Part shown: positions 14,020 through 27,300 of the stretch, piece after piece | Layout of the letters: each line of letters opens with the position of its first letter | Position numbering within the stretch: position 1 is the stretch's first letter | From: Wuchereria bancrofti | Taxonomy: Eukaryota > Nematoda > Chromadorea > Rhabditida > Onchocercidae | Assembly (NCBI GenBank): GCA_005281725.1 | Contig: SSBO01000009.1 | Span: forward strand, 8,556,303-8,620,302 | Direction of reading: 5' to 3' | Length of the DNA stretch: 64,000 bases | Program-made: the position numbers and the translations under genes | Notes under the pieces: model-generated | Database searches by the model: none | What the model was told of the DNA's origin: nothing | Seen by the model: only the letters and a program-made list of their open reading frames with translations

Positions 14020-14135
14020 AATTCTACTTGTTGAATCCATCAGTGCTTCAAGAAGAGATTCCATTAGTTGAATCCATCTGTGCCTCAGAAAGAGAATCCA
14101 TATCAGTTAATGCTTCGAAATAGATTCTGTCCATC
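14020..14135. repeat. Short degenerate repeat with TTGAATCCATC core
   Basis: The words TTGAATCCATCAGTGCTTC, TTGAATCCATCTGTGCCTC and a more decayed third copy follow each other at about 45-base spacing, each followed by an AAGAGATTCCAT-like block. No coding signal was seen. Confidence 0.6.
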
Positions 14136-15086
14136 AGTTAAAATTAACTGGAATTGATCAGTTTGATTAGATAAAAATTGTCGCCAGAAATTTCATGCAT
14201 ACATTCAGATGAATTATAGCAATAAATGATAGTTACACCTCTTATACCTAATTTTTTTTTTATTTTCTGATTGTTAATTAATTATTCTTAAATCACATAG
14301 TGATTGCTTGACTGATGAATGTTAATATAAATGATAGTATCACTGATTCAGAATTGAAAATTTGAAGATAAATGAATACATTTTATTATCAAAACTGTAT
14401 ACAATCTATGCAGTTGTCTCAATCAATAACTGTTAAAAATTTGTAGACTAAAGTCTAAAATTTCAATAATTGTCTGATGCATAATCAATCAAAAAATGAC
14501 TAATATGTTTTACCTCACTTTTTATTTCTGTGAAAATTAAAATTTTTATTTATAGTTATTATCATTATTTTTTACATTTTATCAGTTTGATAATTATTAT
14601 TAACCGCTGCATTTTAATTTTTGGCAACTAATAAAAATTATTATTTATTCTTTTTTTATATTATAATTCAGTTTTTTCAGATAAGAGCAAAAAAAAAAAT
14701 GAAGAAAAACAAAGTATGTCGTTTTAGTTTTGGCATGTAATTTATCAAATTTTTTATTTTGAATAGTTGACTGAAGATCATGTATAACTTTAGTTAACTT
14801 ATTTATTGCTAATATGACCCCTGAGATTTCCTTTCACTGTCCTTCTATCTATCATCAATCAATAAATGTGATGCAAATTTAATGTCTCGTTATTATCAAA
14901 ATACTGAAATTATTTCTCCAGAGACAATATTTGACTCAAATTTCCATAATGTTCACTTTTTATCATTTAGCTTTTCAAACTATTCTGTCATCTATTTAAA
15001 AAAAAAAAAAAAAAAAAAACTAAGCCTTCTAAAAAGGACTATTCGATTTTGTTTCTTTTCCATTCTCCGTTTCACCCATCCAATTA

Positions 15087-15090
<4 letters not shown>

Positions 15091-15118
<28 letters not shown>

Positions 15119-15125
15119 TTCGCCC
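15091..15125. repeat. CT dinucleotide microsatellite
   Basis: An almost pure CT run interrupted by TTT. It is preceded at about 15000-15020 by a long poly-A run. No gene is associated. Confidence 0.85.
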
Positions 15126-16594
15126 TCCCATCCCATTATCTTCAATAGATATCATTATCAGTGAGATTTTTCTCTCCTTCCGGTTTTTTTTTTCGGTTTC
15201 ATAGTTTTTTTCTTTATTTCATTTTCATCCTCTTTCCACCTTTATTTATTCTTTTATCGCTATTTTCAAATCTAATTTTAACATTTCAACCAAATAGCAT
15301 CAAAATTTTGACTTTTTTTATTGTCCTTTTGAAAGCAAAAAAAGCACGAAAAAATGGAAAAAGAAAAAAAAAAGAAAAAGTATTGGATAACACTTTTGTT
15401 TGTGAAATTTAAATTTACATTGCCGAAAAATTTTGTTCGTTTTTTTCTTGCTCTCACTTTATTTTACAGTAAAATTAATTTTCTGACTTTTTCTTGGCTC
15501 ACGAAATATTAGACGTGAACAAACGTGAATAAAGTTTAATGTAAAAAAGTGAAAAATAAAAAAAAAAACGAAATGAGAAGTGAATTTTTAATTAATTGTT
15601 TTGATAATAAGCACTGTCTGCTCTTTTTTATCCTTCTTTTTTTATTTCTGACTAACTTATGCAAAGAATGAGTAACAACTTTATACTTTTAAATTTTTAA
15701 GCAAAAGCTAAATTGTCTAAGATTAGGTATAGTAAAACGAAAAAGAAAAGATTAGATGATAAATAATAATCCTAGGCTTATAATAATTGTTTTGTTGGCC
15801 CTAAAATTTAGTAATAAAAGAATATGATCTGAACCAAACGACAATTTTATAATAATAACTATATTAAACAAAAAATTATAGTATTTAGATAATGATTTTC
15901 ATTTTTCTTCGCAATTTTTAAAATATTTTTGTATAAAGTTCTTAAATGACAATAGGAATGTAACACAATTTCGAAATTTCAATCTTATGAATATTCTCGC
16001 TTTTCCTTCTTTCCTTTTTTTTTCTAATTGATTCGCATAGTAATTATTCTTTTTCTCATAAAAGAGAAATAAATTCAACAATTTCGCTTTAAACCATTAT
16101 TATCATTTTTTATCACCATATGAATATTTGCAGAATGTGATATATATAATTTTAGTATTATTTAAATAAGTATTGCTTTTTAATGAAATCAATATTTTAT
16201 TGTTTTCATAAATTATTAGTGAAACTATGCTTAATTTGATTATTAACTTCAAGCTTTAATAAATGAGATATTGTTAATTTATAATTTCAACAAAATTACA
16301 AATTAATTAAATTCACTTTAAATTGGATGAAAAAAATTAAAAAATGAAATGCAAATTATCACTTAAGTTTGTTTTACGCTTTTCTTTATCGTAAGAAAAA
16401 ATTATTTAATGCGACCACCAAGTAGACGAGAATAAGTGGCATTTATTAAATAGAGAAAAGGAAGGAGAAGAAAGAGGAAGAGAAAATGATTTGTTTTCGA
16501 TGATAAGCAAATAAGTAAAGAGTGAAATTGAGTAAATCATCGGTCGTATTATTTCTTCTCGGCAACCAATTAATTCTTGTCGTATTCATATAAG

Positions 16595-17010
16595 TATTAT
16601 CAATATTTTGTATTTAATATATATTTCATATGATATCACTTATATTTAATACTTAATATAAGCCTTTTTTACATTTATGACAATTTATATTCAATATATA
16701 TATTTCATATTAAAAATATTTAAACAATATTTTATATTTGGTAGTATCGAAATTTCGTATTTAATATATGTATGTTTCATATTAATTATAACTTTATGCA
16801 TGGTACATTATATAAATGTTAACAATATTTCTTATTAAAAGTAAGTATCGCATTTTCCTAACAGTGCTATCAAAATTTTATATTTAATAAATATTTCATA
16901 TAGAGAAAATTTTATATTCAATATATATTTATTAGCATTGTCGTTTTCAGCAAATATCAAGATTTATATCAACATTATCAAGATTTGAAACTTATTTCTA
17001 AACTGCTTGG

Positions 17011-17045
<35 letters not shown>

Positions 17046-17290
17046 AATTTCATGTTTATTGTATATTTTTATACAAATTTTTGCTACCTAATATATATCA
17101 TTTATTTTGCATTATCATGATTTTATACTGTTGATATTACTATGATTCTATATCTAATATAAATACAACATACTCAATCGAGATTTTCATAATTAATGTA
17201 TGTTTCATATTAGTATTATGAATATTTGATTATTTATTTTATATTAATACTGCCCATTTCATGTTTAATAAATGCTCTAAATCATTAAAA
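16595..17290. repeat. Diffuse AT-rich repeat field, TATTTAATATATATTTCATAT core
   Basis: Variants of the core recur near 16611, 16689, 16758, 16881 and 16914, with weaker forms near 17145 and 17200. Spacing is irregular, roughly 35 to 120 bases. It reads as an old, heavily mutated tandem array. Confidence 0.55.
17011..17044. repeat. TTA microsatellite, about 11 units
   Basis: An uninterrupted run of about 11 TTA triplets, embedded in the AT-rich repeat field. It is likely to be length-polymorphic. Confidence 0.9.
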
Positions 17291-19676
17291 ATAGAATAAA
17301 AGTTCATTTCTATTGATGATATGCAAATAATGAATTGAAATGTGTGAGTATTATGTAAATAAGTGATCAATCATTTCCAATTTAAAAAGTAAATAGAAAA
17401 ATCGCTTCTTTTTTCTAAAATTTATTCCTTTTCACAAAACACATTCTGTAGAAAAATTCACTCTTTTTTTTTCAATATTCCTATTTATGATTATTAAATA
17501 TGATATGTAATAAATTAACTCAACATCCTTTTTTTTTTAAACATTTTCTTATATCTGAAAATTTTAGTAAATGATTGAATAAAAAATGTTTTAAAATCAT
17601 TTAGGAAATATTTCCATATTTATTATAATTTAAGGTGCGGAATACTATATATTAGCAAAAAAAACGTACAAGCTAATTAAAAATTAATTAAAATTATTAA
17701 ATATTTGTTTTATGTTATCAATGTGCCTATGTTATTTATTAAAAGTAAAGTTTCTTGTCTTTTATTCATTGAATCTAAGTTCAAATTGTTGCGTAATTTT
17801 AAACAGGTGGTAAGAAATAATTACTTTAAATTTAATACTTTAGAATTTTTAATGTGTTCAAATTTAAAAAAAATTTAATTTAACATATAAATTTAATATA
17901 ATAAAAATTCATCAATTATTCATTAGTGAATTTTTAATTAGTTCAGCCACTAATATAATAAATTTATGAATTATTATGAAATTTGTGAAATTTTTATGAT
18001 AATATAAAAGTTTGTAATTAAACTAAGCCCAATTAAATTAGTAATTGCACTGCAAACTTTTCAAGAATGTTAAAAATTTTTGATATTAACCAAATATTTT
18101 TAACAATTTTTCTATTTCTCCGTTTGTTTTTTAAAACTATTTAACATTTTCCATTTCTTTGTTTTTTTTTTGAAGTTATTTTTTTAACTTGTTATTCTCA
18201 TATATAATTTACAACATGTTTATTTACTTATGCTACTAATTAAGTATTTTAGAATTTTTTTTAATGCATATAGTTTATCTTTCATTCACTCTCCCTTCTG
18301 CAAACTTCTCATTAAAAAAAATTACTCCAATTTTAATGAAATTGAAAATGTCTGAAAACTTAATTTATTTTAAATCAAACAATTCGGAAGTATTTTTTCT
18401 TACTGATTAATTTGCTAATTATTATAATGCATTCGTTGTTTTTCTCAATTTAATAAGCAAAAATATTTTTCTGACATAATAAAATATTTGTAACAATCAA
18501 ATATTTCAAGAATTTTTTCTCTTTTCATTTTTTTCTTCTTTTTTTTAAAGTTGTACTTATTTTTTAACAAGTTCTATGAAAAAAAAAGATAGAAAAAATC
18601 TGTTGTAAAAGAATAAGAAAGTTACATTGCAATTTGATAATTATTGTGCTAAGTAAAGTTTTGAACTAAATTGTCGTCTGTTTTTCTAGCATTAAAAATT
18701 TCCAAACATCATGACAAATTGTCTGTTTTCTTCATTTTCAATCAAGTAAAAGTTAAAAAAAACATTAGCATGCAACTTTGAGCGTTCCAAAAAAAATTGT
18801 TCAAAAATTAAACTCAATTGATTTTTTGCGCGCGAATTTTGCTCACATTTTTCCCGAATTTTACTTGACAATTTTTTATAGAATGATGGCTCAAATTAAA
18901 TATTTATTGCCATCAAGTTTACAGGAAAAAAATGAAAATAAAAAACAAATAAACAAACAAAAAATAAATAAGATGACATCTGCGCATCTACTGTATTATG
19001 CAAGCAATTAATTGATTGAAAATAGCAATTTTGCAGAAATAATTTGAATTTTATTATTAATTTTGTAATTTGAATAAATCACACGGATTTCAAAAATGCA
19101 CACTTTGATTATAAAACATATTAATTAATTTATGCTTTTTATTATATTATAATATCATTTCTACATTATTTTAATCATTTGCTATTGCTATTACTAATTA
19201 ATCCCTTTTAATACTATTAAATTATTAATCTATTTCTTAACCATCTTATCATATTATTTGCTTTGCCATTTTAATTATTCACCACTGATATATTTATTAT
19301 TAAATAATCATCTGAAATGTTGTTATTGTTATAGGTATCAAACATTTAAATTAAATTGAATAAGTTAGAACTACCCTTAATACTTCCAAAACTTGTTAGT
19401 CCTAACTGAAATAAATGTTTAATCCAAAATTATTTGTGTGGTGGAATAAATTAAGTTACCAAATGCTATCAATCATCTTCAAATATCTATCCATTTTGAA
19501 TTGGCATTTTAAAAAGTTTAACATTTTTATCCTTATTCACTTTTCCATCCTCATATTTTGCACGTTTTTGTTCAATTTTATTTTACTGAATTTTATTTTA
19601 AAAATTATAATTAATATTTAAAAATGTCCTTTCCAGTTTTTTCTTCTACTTCACATAGCAATGTTTACTCATTTGT

Positions 19677-19991
19677 TTTCAAAAATTCTATTAAATGATA
19701 TTCTTATTTCATGTTTTACAGAATTTCTTAAAAAAAGAAAAAATGTAGCGAATTGTCTTTTTTTAGTTTTGTTAAGTAAATAAACAGAAAATTTAAAAGT
19801 TTGTTGCACATTTTTTGATCGAACAATATTTANNNTTTCAAAAATTCTATTAAATGATATTCTTATTTCATGTTTTACAGAATTTCTTAAAAAAAGAAAA
19901 AATGTAGCGAATTGTCTTTTTTTAGTTTTGTTAAGTAAATAAACAGAAAATTTAAAAGTTTGTTGCACATTTTTTGATCGAACAATATTTA
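19677..19991. other. Assembly gap (NNN) flanked by an exact 156-bp duplicate
   Basis: Bases 19677-19832 and 19836-19991 are identical as far as I can read, separated only by NNN at 19833-19835. Identical contig ends at a short gap usually mean two overlapping contigs were joined without merging. The true locus then probably has one copy, and downstream coordinates are inflated by about 159 bases. An open frame crosses the gap on the minus strand but is an artefact of the duplication. Confidence 0.9.
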
Positions 19992-20070
19992 ATAATAAAT
20001 AATAATAGCGGCTAATGAATAGTATCCAATTAGTGCTAGGAATTTACGGCCTAGATTTATTGCAGTATCA

Positions 20071-20116
20071 TTAAAGAAGACTAGCTGGCCTAGCTAACTA
20101 ATCTAGTCTTCTTTAA
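20071..20116. repeat. Hairpin with perfect 14-bp arms
   Basis: TTAAAGAAGACTAG at 20071-20084 is the reverse complement of CTAGTCTTCTTTAA at 20103-20116. The 18-base loop contains GGCCTAG and is itself nearly palindromic. It may be the tip of a decayed inverted-repeat element or a transcribed stem-loop. Confidence 0.8.
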
Positions 20117-21338
20117 CTTGGCTGATTTTGATTCATTATTCTTATCCATCATTTATTAGTTTCTACCTAAAATTTTTTGATTTCAAATATAATAAAAGCT
20201 TATTATTTCTTGACTAAAATAAAACTTATTTGAAATACCCTGAATTTTTTATTTCTTCTTCATATCTTCAAATTATTTGACAAAAATGATATGTTTTCAT
20301 TCGAAAATGATAAAGTGATATGATATTTTCCAAGCTAATATTTTTTTTGCTAATTAGTGATCATGATTTGTTATTACTTCAATACATCTGTTCACTTAAT
20401 GCGCTTGCTATAATTACAATTATCTTGAGGATTTAGTTTTTTATTAAAGTAAATATATTTATTTACATAGTGTTAAATATTTATATACCATTTCTATTCA
20501 AATATTTCAAGCTAATATTTCAAGCAAAACAAGCTAGCAGATAATGTTCATCATTGTAGAATATGAACTTTCATTAAGTTTCTATTTTACTCTTTTTCTT
20601 AAGCTTAAAATCACAAAAATGGATTCGAATTTCTAAAATAATTTATAGAAATAGTTTATTTTTCTTTTTGTGCACATACTCATTGTTTTTGTTTTTTATA
20701 ATTTATACAGATTTGTGGTTTAAATTTACAATGTTAGGACAAAATTTTAATATTGTACGGTTTATTGAATTATGCATTAGAAATTTTAAATAAAAAATAA
20801 TTGACTAAAATAAAAAACGGATTGGTTGATTTCAATTGTAATGTTGGTATAATTGTCAAATTGACCTCAAAAATTTTTTGTCAAAATTTAAAATAGTAAA
20901 TTGAAGCAAACTACACTTGAAATTACACATGCTAAACAACTATAAATAAAATAATAAAAATGCATTATTTAAATTATTGCTATTAAGGAAAAAAATTGGA
21001 TTCACAAAACAAATATCTTATTTTTCGTCACATTCAATTAGCTAATTGTAATTGATATTTATTCTATTGCTTTCAATATATAACAACATTTACGCACAAA
21101 ATATACATTATGCAACATTTTTAAAGCAGTAAAGTAAATTACAATTTATTTTGCTATTTTAAACTTTTTATTATTTATCAAAAAAGTTAAAAATGTATTT
21201 CACTAATTTTTGTATAATTCATTAGCTAATGATAATAATATTAAGTAGTGGTGGACACAACGAAAAAAGAGAAAACGAAAAAGGAAGGAAAAAACGAACG
21301 ATGAATGATGTGTATTTCCTAAAGCGCCTAAGGCGGTA

Positions 21339-24300
21339 ATGGATTTTTTTCTTCTCCTTACAATACTTATGGCCAAATTTACGTTACGTCAAGCGCAACA
21401 ACATCTTCTAAATAATCATCAGTCAGATTTTACTAACAATCAACACTTCGACGTACATACAAACAGTCAGCCTCAGGTAAGCATTTCACAAATGATTTTT
21501 GTATTTCATTTGCAAATTAATCATTTCTTAATTAACTTTTAACTACTGTGAATTTTCCGTTTTTCGCTTTTTTTTTTTTTTGTAACTGTGCTCAAAAATG
21601 GAACTGTCGTCTTTGTATTTGTTACTTATTTCGTATAAAAAATTTTAATAAGTATTATATTGATAGGAAGAATGAATTAAACCATATCCAAATTATAGTA
21701 ATGGGGAAAAAAAACGAAGAAGCATAGAATTGATGTGTTCAACTATTTTAAGAAATCAAATCGAGTGATATAATTTCACCAGTTGTCTTTTTAAACTTTA
21801 AAAAAGTTTGTTACCAAAAAAAGAGAGAAAAGTAAAAATAAAAATCAAAATACACAATAATTAATTGACTTTAGAGGTATATTATTTGGATTGGATGATC
21901 AAAAAATTTTTAATTATTCCTTATCACAATATAAAATAAAATAAAAGCTGCGATTATTAACGCATTTTTTTTTGGCCAGTAAAAGGAATAAATAATATGT
22001 CGGAATTGATTTGCAATGATTAATTATATAATTCTTATCGTTTCGTCGATAAATGATATAACAGAATTGATTTGTTTGCTTGTATGATTCTTATCATTTC
22101 GGCAATAAATTATATATCAGAATTTCTTTGTAATGATAGAATTATTATAATTCTTATCATTTTAGCAACAAATAATATATCCCAATTGATCTTCAATATT
22201 TGCAGGCTATTTTTCATTAGATCTAATTTATGTAATTGATTTTTTAGAAAGTATTAAGCAAAACTTTGCTATTTCATTTCAATTTGCCCAACTAAAACTA
22301 TTTTATAAAATCCATTAAATTCTCCCTCTTTCTTTTTTCTCTGTCTCTTCCTGTCTCTCTCTCTTCCTTTCTGTTTGTCTCGTTCCTTTATTTTCCTCAT
22401 AACACTTCTCTTCTCTTCCATCTTCTTTCTTCCTACAATTAAATCAACATTGGAGGAAAGAAGGAAGAAAGCGAAAGATAAGATTTAAAATCGTTGTATA
22501 TATTTCACTCCAATGAATAAATGAAAAAGATGACGGAAGACGAGAAAAAGGAAGAGAAGGAAAAGGAGAAGGAATAGAAGGAGGAAGAGGAGGAAAGGGA
22601 GGAGGAATAAAAGGAGGAAGAGAGGAAAGAGGAGGAGAAAAAGAATTGGCGACAGGAATGAAAGAAAAAAGAAGGGATATTAAGTATTAATTAGGGAAGA
22701 GAAAAATATGACACATATTTCAATAAGTAAATAAATGAACAAGTAAAAATTATGCATAAAAAATAAATAAGTATAACAACGAAAAATAAATTTAAAAAAA
22801 AATTTTAAATCTTAATCTAACCGAACAAAAAAAAATGAGCTTTTTTTTTTGATTAAAATTGAATAGTAAAATAGGTAAACACAATGAAGCTATTTGAGCT
22901 CATACTTCAAAACAAATTTCATGTCTTTGATAAGTAACAGTATAGGCAATTGCCTTCTTTCGAGAGTGCATTGCATCATTTAATTTCATTTTCAACATAT
23001 AGATGAGGTTGAGGGGGGAACAGGAAAAAGCAAAGTAAAATGAAAAACAGAATTATTTTAAAATAGAATTTGTAAGCAAATGAAATAAAAAGCTTAAGTA
23101 AGATAAGATGCTGCTCTATAACATTCTTTATAGCCCTTTAAATAGGACTGATTTAAGATGAACCTTGAAAGCCTGAAGCTAAAGCCAAAAGCTTTTTCGT
23201 TTGATTCAGAAAAAAAAGAGGGAAAGAAAAGAAAAGGGAAAAAAGGGAAAAGAAGAAAATGTATATTAAAAATTTGTAATAATTTTTGATGAAAATTTTT
23301 GAATTTATTGTTCATTGCTTTCTTTTTTTCTCTCCTCTTATTTCGTTCTTTTTTTCAGGAAAAGGATTTCAGCAATGCGAATAGTTTTCCGGAAGGAAGG
23401 CTGGTTTTCTACACTTTTTTTTGATTTTATGTCTATTAAATTACTATTTATTTCATTACCCATTTGTTTAAATAAATTATTTTCAAATATTTTATTTCAT
23501 TTTTGTTAATTTAATTCTTGTAATCATATTTTTTTGTTTAATTATTATAATATGCAGTATCATCATAATTAACTAAAATTAAATGCATATGCAAAAATTA
23601 TCAAATTCACATGAATAGTTTTTATTACTTCAGTAACACATTATCATAATTTGTGTCAAGCATATTCGCTGTTTATAATCACATTAATAAAAATATGTGT
23701 ACGTATCATCTATCTGAAAAAAAAAGCAAACTCTCATTTCATCACGCCGTTATGTTTATTGGAAAGTGAAGTTTACTACTTTTTCTAACAATATGTAACA
23801 ATAAGAAAATCTGTTTGTTAATTTAAATATATCTTTTATTCATTTTACAATTTCAGTTTCCACCAAAAAAAAATTAAAAAATAACCATTTTCAGTCCAAA
23901 TCCGCCACACAATCCTTATATGAAAACTGCCTTCGATAGCAATTTCAAAACTCACACAATATGCGAATCATGGAATTCCGGTAATCAACCGGATGATTTA
24001 CTCTGGTTCGAATTTCTTCAAATTACATTTTTTTCGCCTTTTAAAAGTTTTATTTTTAATTTAAGAAATTAATACTTGTTTATATAGAAATTTCTAGTAT
24101 TAATTACATATATAATGATAAATACAAATTTTCGAATATTATGCTCATTTTGTATTAGGACAATAATTAATTTTCGTTATGTGTGCTAAAATTTTTGTAG
24201 TTGTATTATTTTAGTATTCTTGTAAAATATTATTCCAGCATTTTTATATTACATCTGTTACTTACTATATTATCATTGTATTTTTGTATTATATTATTTT

Positions 24301-27300
24301 AACAATTTTATACTGTGTTACTCCAACATTTTTTTATATTACATTCGTATTTTTACATTATAGTTTTTCAGAATTTTTTTTATTTTTGCTGTTATTACTT
24401 TAGTAGCCTGTGGAAAAGGAAAAGAAACTAATTTACGACCGATTATATGCTAAAATACTTGTGTTATAAATAGTTTAGCTATTGAAACAGAGATATTACT
24501 ATGAAATTCACGGTATAACGTTTTTACCATACAACACCTATCGTATCTTACTGTATAACAATTTTACTGTACATTCTACCGTATAGCGGTTTATAATGCT
24601 TCTTATTTGACAGGGCAGAACCGGCGGATCGTTTGTTACGAATCATTGGTAATGGCGTTGTCAAAGATGGTTATAATATGTTTATGACACCAAGTCAAGC
24701 TGAAGGTCCATTTTTTCCGTAAAATTTTAAAATTAAAGAGAAAAACTTGCAATAATAATTAAAGGAATGTTTCTTTCTACATTATTTCAAACTTTTACCT
24801 TCATAGATATTATTCTCAATTTTTAGTAAAAAGCAAACAGAAAATAAATCTTTTGCGTAAACATAGAAAGAAGACATCAATACATTAGAAAATAGTTAGA
24901 ATTTGTATTAATTTACAGGTAAAACAACGGTAGTATCAGTGGCCATATACATCGAGTCCATGTCATCTTTTAGAACGCAAACAATGGTTAATAATTCCAC
25001 ATTTGATTTTGAATTCTAAACTACAGTTGTTTATTTTACGTTAATTAAGTATGGTAATTAGATATCGCTTTAAGCAATAATGTAAGAAGATATGAGTTAG
25101 TAATTTCTTTTCTATTTTTCAAAAAGTTTCATAAAGTTGAACTGTTTTATTTTGTTTTTTTTTTTCAATTCTTTCAGTATTACAATTGTTAAAATTTCAT
25201 TTCCTTGAAATGCAACCTCTTTTTTTTTTTAATTCTAATTTTCTTTCAAATCACATAGTTTTTTCTTTTTTTTTTGCAGGATTTCGAAGTTGATATGTAT
25301 CTTGCTCTGGGCTGGTATGATCGTCGTTTAGCTCATAATTGTACACATCCAGTACTTGTCACACATAAATTCATTGTTGATCGTTTGTGGCAGCCTGACC
25401 TCTACTTTGTTAATTCCAAATTTGCCTACCTCCAAGAAGTGACAACGCCAAATTTCATGGTCATCGTTTATCCTGATGGTTTAATTTTCAAATCTATGAG
25501 GTATGCTAACCTTACCATTATTCAGCTAGCAAACTTTGTTTAAATTTTTAATGCTAGTTTTTTTTTTTAATGCTTTGAGTATTGTCAATATTTTAGGTTC
25601 TAAATACAAGATAAAAAAAAAATGAATTGGCTAAGTTTGTTTTTTATTTTCATGTTTTAATTTTTATCTTCATAAATTCTTTATTACAATATGATAAAAG
25701 AGATAGTAATGATGATTTTTATTTCACATTTTTTTTATATTTTTTTATTTCGACAAAAATAATTGAATGATTAAAATGGCATAGATTACGAATTTTAAAA
25801 TTATTCCTTAAGTCATAAGTATACATTACTAATGACAGAAAAACTCCTTTACTAACATTAATGTGCTATCTTTTGCATACTGTTTTCTAATTTGATACTT
25901 TTAATTTATTTTTAGGCTTAAAAAGAAAATACTTAAGTTTTATTCTCAGATTTCTTTTTTTAGGAAATATGAAATCTTTGTTGTTTTCAAGTATTCACTT
26001 TCTTGCAAAATAAGCATTAGAAATTTGCAAATTTTCTCTTTATTTATAAACAATTTCTCACTTTTTCTTTTTTTTGAGGATATAAAAGAAAAATTAAATT
26101 TTAATCTTTCAGATTGGATGTGACATTATCTTGTATGATGGATTTACAACGTTTTCCAATGGATAAACAAGAATGCCCACTTATTATCCAAAGCTGTATG
26201 GTTTATCATTTTTTTTTTGTTTTGTCTTCTCATGGGAACATTTAAACTGAACATCAAAATATTTTTTCTTTCTCTCTCTGTTTAAAAAATCGCAAATATT
26301 TCTTTGCTAAAATACTACGATTTAAAATTATCTCTATCTTAAATCTATGCAAATTTGCGCTTCTGTCGCATGTTAAAGTTTAAAAAGAAAAAGGAAGTGA
26401 CATTGCTAAAATCAAAATCCAAAAAATTTTTCTTGCAACAATGATTTATCATACAAAAATATACATATATTTTGAGAAAATAAATAAATATGTTTACTTA
26501 TTTCTTTATCTCTCTCTTTCTCTCTCTGAATAGAATCGATATACAATATCATAATATATTCGAATTTCATTACTTATTACTATCTTGATTACATATATAC
26601 TAATTGGAAATCTCAAATTATAATATGTTCATAGTTAATTACTTAATATTATATGTAACATAATGGTAATGCGGTATTCAATTACATATATACTTTATAA
26701 CAAACTGAAATCTTTTTGATTTCCTCTAAATATTTTAGTAGCAATCAGTCAAGAATGATAATATAGTTTATCAAATATAATAATATTTACAGATGCTTAC
26801 GTAGAGAATTTAGTAAATCTAACATGGCATGAAGATCCACCGTATTTTCCATTTGGAAGTAATAGCGAAATTAAAACAAACGATATGGTTATCACGAATA
26901 CAAGATTTGAAAAGTGCCTAACACCGTATCAAATGTTTCGCGGTCTTGGTAACTATTTTTGTTTGGTTTTAACAATATTAAATCGTATAAAAATCTTAGA
27001 TTATGAAAATTATAAAAATATTAAATTATAAAAACATTATTTTTGCATTTTTTTTTTGGTTTTATTAGCAAACTGTTTTTGTTATACAGTAAATTTAATA
27101 GTTTAAAAAACAGTTTAGCTTAAAATTAACATCATCAAAATTACCAACTGAATGCAATTTTTTTGCGATTAATAGATATTATATATTAGTAATGATATTA
27201 CTGTCATTGTAAATATTAATTGATTATCTTAATTAAATTTTAGTTTAACTTAATTTTAGTTTGATATGTATTTTAATATGTGATTTTAGCGTCAATGTGT

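Larger units (their letters stand above)
11288..21338. other. 10-kb intergenic stretch without a supported gene
   Basis: I found no exon with a recognisable domain or a phase-consistent splice chain. The longer open frames (14882-15148, 15161-15412, 18778-19011, 19415-19621) are homopolymer-driven or lack an ATG and resemble nothing known. The stretch holds a triplet tract after the GPCR, a 23-base minisatellite, a CT microsatellite, a TTA microsatellite, a diffuse AT repeat field, an assembly gap and a hairpin; these are listed separately. Confidence 0.65.

Noticed and set aside
18778..19011. 77-codon frame with FAHIFPEF
   Set aside because: It begins with TTG, not ATG, has no splice context and ends in a Lys/Asn/Gln-rich low-complexity run.
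19669..19968. Minus-strand frame across the Ns
   Set aside because: It exists only because the same 156 bases occur on both sides of the gap.
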